From Verrucomicrobia bacterium UBA673 (GTDB lineage Bacteria; Verrucomicrobiota; Verrucomicrobiia; Limisphaerales; UBA1096): a stretch of DNA of 8,778 bases. The notes beneath the pieces are model-generated. The model saw nothing but the letters and a program-made list of their open reading frames with translations. It did no database searches and was not told the origin of the DNA. A program made the translations under genes and the position numbers. Location: assembly GCA_002299785.1 (NCBI GenBank), contig DBNL01000170.1, forward strand, positions 1 to 8,778, in the 5' to 3' direction. Positions 6,636-8,778 of the stretch are shown piece after piece; position 1 is the stretch's first letter, and each line of letters starts with the position of its first letter.

Positions 6636-6821
6636 GCTGCTGCGTCACGCTGGAAACGCGATTGGCCAATGGGGAATCGCCCTTGACCGCCTTGGGGCCG
6701 GTCTCTAGCCTTAGCTGTGTTGACGGTTGTTGCGCATGAGGCGCGGCTGCTGCAATTCCTGATATCGAGGAGTGAACAACAACACAAACCCAGGCGCAGC
6801 GCCGTAACATTCTCATTCACC
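6636..6821. promoter_or_regulatory. Divergent larB/accB intergenic region, 186 bp
   Basis: This region must hold the promoters for larB (-) and the accBC operon (+) if both start here. A possible accB promoter is TTGACC (6683-6688), 17 nt, TAGCCT (6706-6711), but its -10 match is only three of six. TTGACG at 6720-6725 has no convincing partner. The palindrome ATTGGCCAAT (6661-6670) lies nearer larB. A GAGGAG (6767-6772) runs into a GTG opening an 11-codon frame; I do not call it a gene. No RNA gene is seen. Confidence 0.45.
6661..6670. repeat. Palindrome ATTGGCCAAT between larB and accB
   Basis: A perfect 10-bp palindrome lies 25 nt upstream of the larB start, in the divergent gap. It shares the TTGGCCAA core with the other four intergenic copies but has A/T rather than C/G flanks. 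Confidence 0.45.
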
Positions 6822-7295
6822 GTGGACTTTAAAGACATCAAAAGCATCGTCGACTTGATGAAGAAAAACTCCCTCTCCGAGTTTGAAATGGAGAAGGAGG
6901 GATTCAAGATCAAGCTGCGTCGCGCTTCCAGGGAGGGCAAATCAGAGGAGGTGCAGGTGCAGCACTACCTGCCGCCTGCCGCGCCTGTCCCGGGCTCGGC
7001 GGTTGAGATCCCGGTTGCTGCGACCGCACCGGCGACCGATCCGGCCTTGCCGGCCGATCCCGAGATCAAGTCGCCGATGATCGGCACTTTTTACCGCAAG
7101 CCTTCACCCGAATCCGGGACTTATGTGGAAATCGGCGACACGGTGACAGCCGACACCGTTGTTTGCATTATCGAGGCGATGAAGGTGATGAACGAGATCA
7201 AGGCCGAGATGAGCGGTGTGGTCACGGAAATCCTAGTCGAGGACAGCCGCCCGGTGGAGTTCGGCCAACCGCTGTTCCGGGTGCGTCCCACGTGA
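6822..7295 (+). CDS. accB: Biotin carboxyl carrier protein of acetyl-CoA carboxylase
   Basis: AccB carries the biotin that shuttles CO2 from biotin carboxylase to the carboxyltransferase, making malonyl-CoA for fatty-acid synthesis. With a GTG start at 6822 it has 157 residues, close to the usual 150-165. The N-terminus DFKDIKSIVDLMKKNSLSEF is the conserved family start. A Pro/Ala-rich linker (about 48-80) follows, then the biotinyl domain (about 81-157) with IKSPMIGTFYRKPSP, the biotinylation motif EAMKVMNEI (Lys121 expected to be biotinylated) and a typical closing segment, FGQPLFRV. The frame is open further upstream to a GTG at 6717, but those 35 residues resemble nothing in the family, so I prefer 6822. 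No Shine-Dalgarno precedes it. accC follows after 35 nt on the same strand, the usual accBC operon. The start is the only uncertain part. Confidence 0.94.
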   Translation: MDFKDIKSIVDLMKKNSLSEFEMEKEGFKIKLRRASREGKSEEVQVQHYLPPAAPVPGSAVEIPVAATAPATDPALPADPEIKSPMIGTFYRKPSPESGTYVEIGDTVTADTVVCIIEAMKVMNEIKAEMSGVVTEILVEDSRPVEFGQPLFRVRPT

Positions 7296-7330
7296 TGGAC
7301 GCAGCACGATCGTTAGCCAGGATCCACTGA

Positions 7331-8713
7331 ATGTTTGAAAAATTACTGGTAGCCAATCGCGGGGAGATCGCCGTCCGGGTCATTCGCGCCTGCAAGGAGT
7401 TGAATATCCGCAGCGTGGCGGTGTACTCGGAGGCAGACTCGAACTCCATGCACGCCCAGATGGCGGACGAAGCCATATGTATCGGCGGCGCGCCCAGTGC
7501 TGAGAGTTACCTGCGGATCGACCGCATCATCGGCGCTGCCGAGATTTCGGATGTCGATGCCATTCACCCCGGCTACGGGTTCCTCTCAGAGAACGCTCAC
7601 TTCGCAGAGGTCTGCGAGAACTGCAACATCCGCTTCATTGGCCCGAAGTCCGACGCGATGAATGCGCTGGAGGACAAGGCCCTGAGCCGCGAGTTGGCAC
7701 GCAAGGCCGGCGTGCCGATCCCTCCGGGATCGAAGGACGTCGTCGAAACAGAGCAGGAGGCTCTCAAGACCGCCAAGGAAATCGGCTACCCGGTGATGAT
7801 CAAGGCCGTGGCCGGCGGCGGCGGCCGCGGAATGCGCACCGCCCACAATGACATCTCGCTGGTCAAGGGCTACCACACCGCCCGCAGCGAGGCTGAAAAG
7901 TCTTTTGCCAACAGCGGGGTTTACATCGAGAAGTTCATCGAGAACCCGCGCCACATCGAGTTCCAGATTCTCGGCGACAGCAAGGGGAACATCATCCACC
8001 TCGGGGAGCGCGACTGCTCCATCCAGCGCCGAAATCAGAAGCTCATTGAGGAAACGCCCTCCCCATTTCTCGAAGGCAAGTACAAGAAATTGCGTGCTCA
8101 AATGGGCAAAGCGGCAATCAAGATTGCGCAGAGGGCACAATACACCAACGCCGGCACAGTCGAGTTCATCGTCGACGACAAGGGCAACTTCTACTTCCTC
8201 GAGGTCAACAAGCGCATCCAGGTCGAGCACCCCATCACCGAGGAGGTCACGGGCGTCGACCTCGTCAAACAGCAGATTCTCGTTGCCATGGGCGAGCCGT
8301 TGAAGCTTTCGCAGAGCGACATCAAGTTCACCGGCCATGCCATCGAGTGCCGTATCAACGCCGAGGATCCGTGGAATGAGTTCCGCCCAAGCCCCGGCAA
8401 GATCGAGATGTACTACGCGCCCGGCGGACGTGGTGTGCGACTCGACAGCCACGCATACGCCGGCTACACCATTCCGAGCCACTACGACTCGATGATTGCC
8501 AAGCTCATCACCTACGGCACTAATCGGCGCGACGCCATGAACAAGATGAACCGTGCGCTCGACGAGTACATCGTCACCGGCATCAAGACGACTATCCCTT
8601 TCCAGAAAGCCATCCTGCATGACCCGGAATTTTGCCGGGGCGTCTATACGACCAATTTCGTCGAGGAACTCCTCGGTGGAGGCCGCCGGGAACTTATTCA
8701 GGAAAAAGCCTGA
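7331..8713 (+). CDS. accC: Biotin carboxylase subunit of acetyl-CoA carboxylase
   Basis: AccC uses ATP and bicarbonate to carboxylate the biotin on AccB, the first half-reaction of acetyl-CoA carboxylase. At 460 residues it is near the usual 445-455. It opens with MFEKLLVANRGEIAVRVIRA and has AIHPGYGFLSENA (78-90). Lys116 and Lys158 bind ATP, and the glycine-rich loop AGGGGRGM (161-168) covers the nucleotide. ENPRHIE (204-210) and ERDCSIQRRNQK (226-237) follow. The catalytic stretch EVNKRIQVEHP (291-301) holds Arg295 and Glu299, and Arg341 lies in ECRINAEDP. Two positions differ from the E. coli pattern: Asn235 where His is usual (QRRHQK), and Lys294 where Thr is usual (MNTRIQVEH). All main catalytic residues are kept. 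The ATG has an AGGA 8 nt upstream, the best ribosome site in the window. It follows accB by 35 nt. Confidence 0.97.
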   Translation: MFEKLLVANRGEIAVRVIRACKELNIRSVAVYSEADSNSMHAQMADEAICIGGAPSAESYLRIDRIIGAAEISDVDAIHPGYGFLSENAHFAEVCENCNIRFIGPKSDAMNALEDKALSRELARKAGVPIPPGSKDVVETEQEALKTAKEIGYPVMIKAVAGGGGRGMRTAHNDISLVKGYHTARSEAEKSFANSGVYIEKFIENPRHIEFQILGDSKGNIIHLGERDCSIQRRNQKLIEETPSPFLEGKYKKLRAQMGKAAIKIAQRAQYTNAGTVEFIVDDKGNFYFLEVNKRIQVEHPITEEVTGVDLVKQQILVAMGEPLKLSQSDIKFTGHAIECRINAEDPWNEFRPSPGKIEMYYAPGGRGVRLDSHAYAGYTIPSHYDSMIAKLITYGTNRRDAMNKMNRALDEYIVTGIKTTIPFQKAILHDPEFCRGVYTTNFVEELLGGGRRELIQEKA

Positions 8714-8728
8714 GCCGCGCCCGGCCAA

Positions 8729-8778
8729 ATGAACCGGACTTACCGGCTCATCGTAGCCGAAACTTGCCAAGAAGCCCC
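8729..8778 (+). CDS. Possible start of another gene, cut by the window end
   Basis: An ATG 15 nt after the accC stop opens a frame beginning MNRTYRLIVAETCQEA that has no stop before the window ends. The same strand and short spacing fit a third gene in the accBC operon. Sixteen residues are too few to recognise a family, and the upstream sequence (CCGGCCAA) is not a clear Shine-Dalgarno. It may be a chance frame. Confidence 0.25.
   Translation, partial: MNRTYRLIVAETCQEA

Noticed and set aside
6772..6807. 11-codon leader frame (GTG to TAA) upstream of accB, after GAGGAG
   Set aside because: The purine run touches the GTG, leaving no spacing for a ribosome site, and no attenuator hairpin or meaningful codon run follows.
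7586..8770. 394-codon open frame on the - strand across accC
   Set aside because: Antisense to accC; the Asp/Val/Leu-rich translation is the mirror of GAC/GTC-type codons, with no domain signature.

Overview
The window looks like an ordinary, GC-rich (roughly 60% by eye) bacterial chromosome segment carrying housekeeping genes. I see no mobile element, CRISPR array, rRNA or tRNA. The proteins (FtsH with a proline-rich tail, a topoisomerase III with a double zinc-binding tail, an AccB beginning VDFKDIKSIVDLMKK) suggest the PVC group, perhaps Verrucomicrobiota. This is an impression from family resemblance, not a phylogeny. Start signals are weak throughout: three of six visible starts are GTG, and only accC has a well-spaced Shine-Dalgarno-like sequence.

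Layout from left to right. (1) The C-terminal half of hemB (porphobilinogen synthase, + strand) ends at 488. (2) A 34-nt convergent gap follows, with a perfect 16-bp palindrome at 501-516. (3) Four genes on the - strand come next: a small tail-anchored FHA-domain protein (523-1002), the membrane protease gene ftsH (1093-3105), a topoisomerase III gene topB (3217-5712) and larB (5856-6635). Read in their own direction the order is larB, topB, ftsH, FHA. The gaps of 143, 111 and 90 nt carry promoter-like sequences, so these are probably several transcription units rather than one tight operon. (4) A 186-bp divergent region separates larB from accB. (5) accB (6822-7295) and accC (7331-8713) form an acetyl-CoA carboxylase operon on the + strand. 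A possible further + strand gene starts at 8729 and is cut by the window end.

The genes do not form one pathway. hemB serves tetrapyrrole synthesis and accBC serves fatty-acid initiation (biotin carrier plus biotin carboxylase). ftsH and the FHA protein are both predicted membrane proteins. topB handles DNA topology, and larB makes the first intermediate of the nickel-pincer nucleotide cofactor, with no larA, larC or larE in view.

The most interesting signal lies between the genes. The 8-bp palindrome TTGGCCAA occurs seven times in 8.8 kb, against about 0.1 expected from base composition. Five copies fall in about 660 nt of non-coding DNA, often just after a stop codon or just before a start. 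The second is a strong extended -10 promoter for ftsH whose -35 box sits in the centre of a hyphenated inverted repeat. I found no clearly new multi-gene system; the candidates are regulatory DNA elements.
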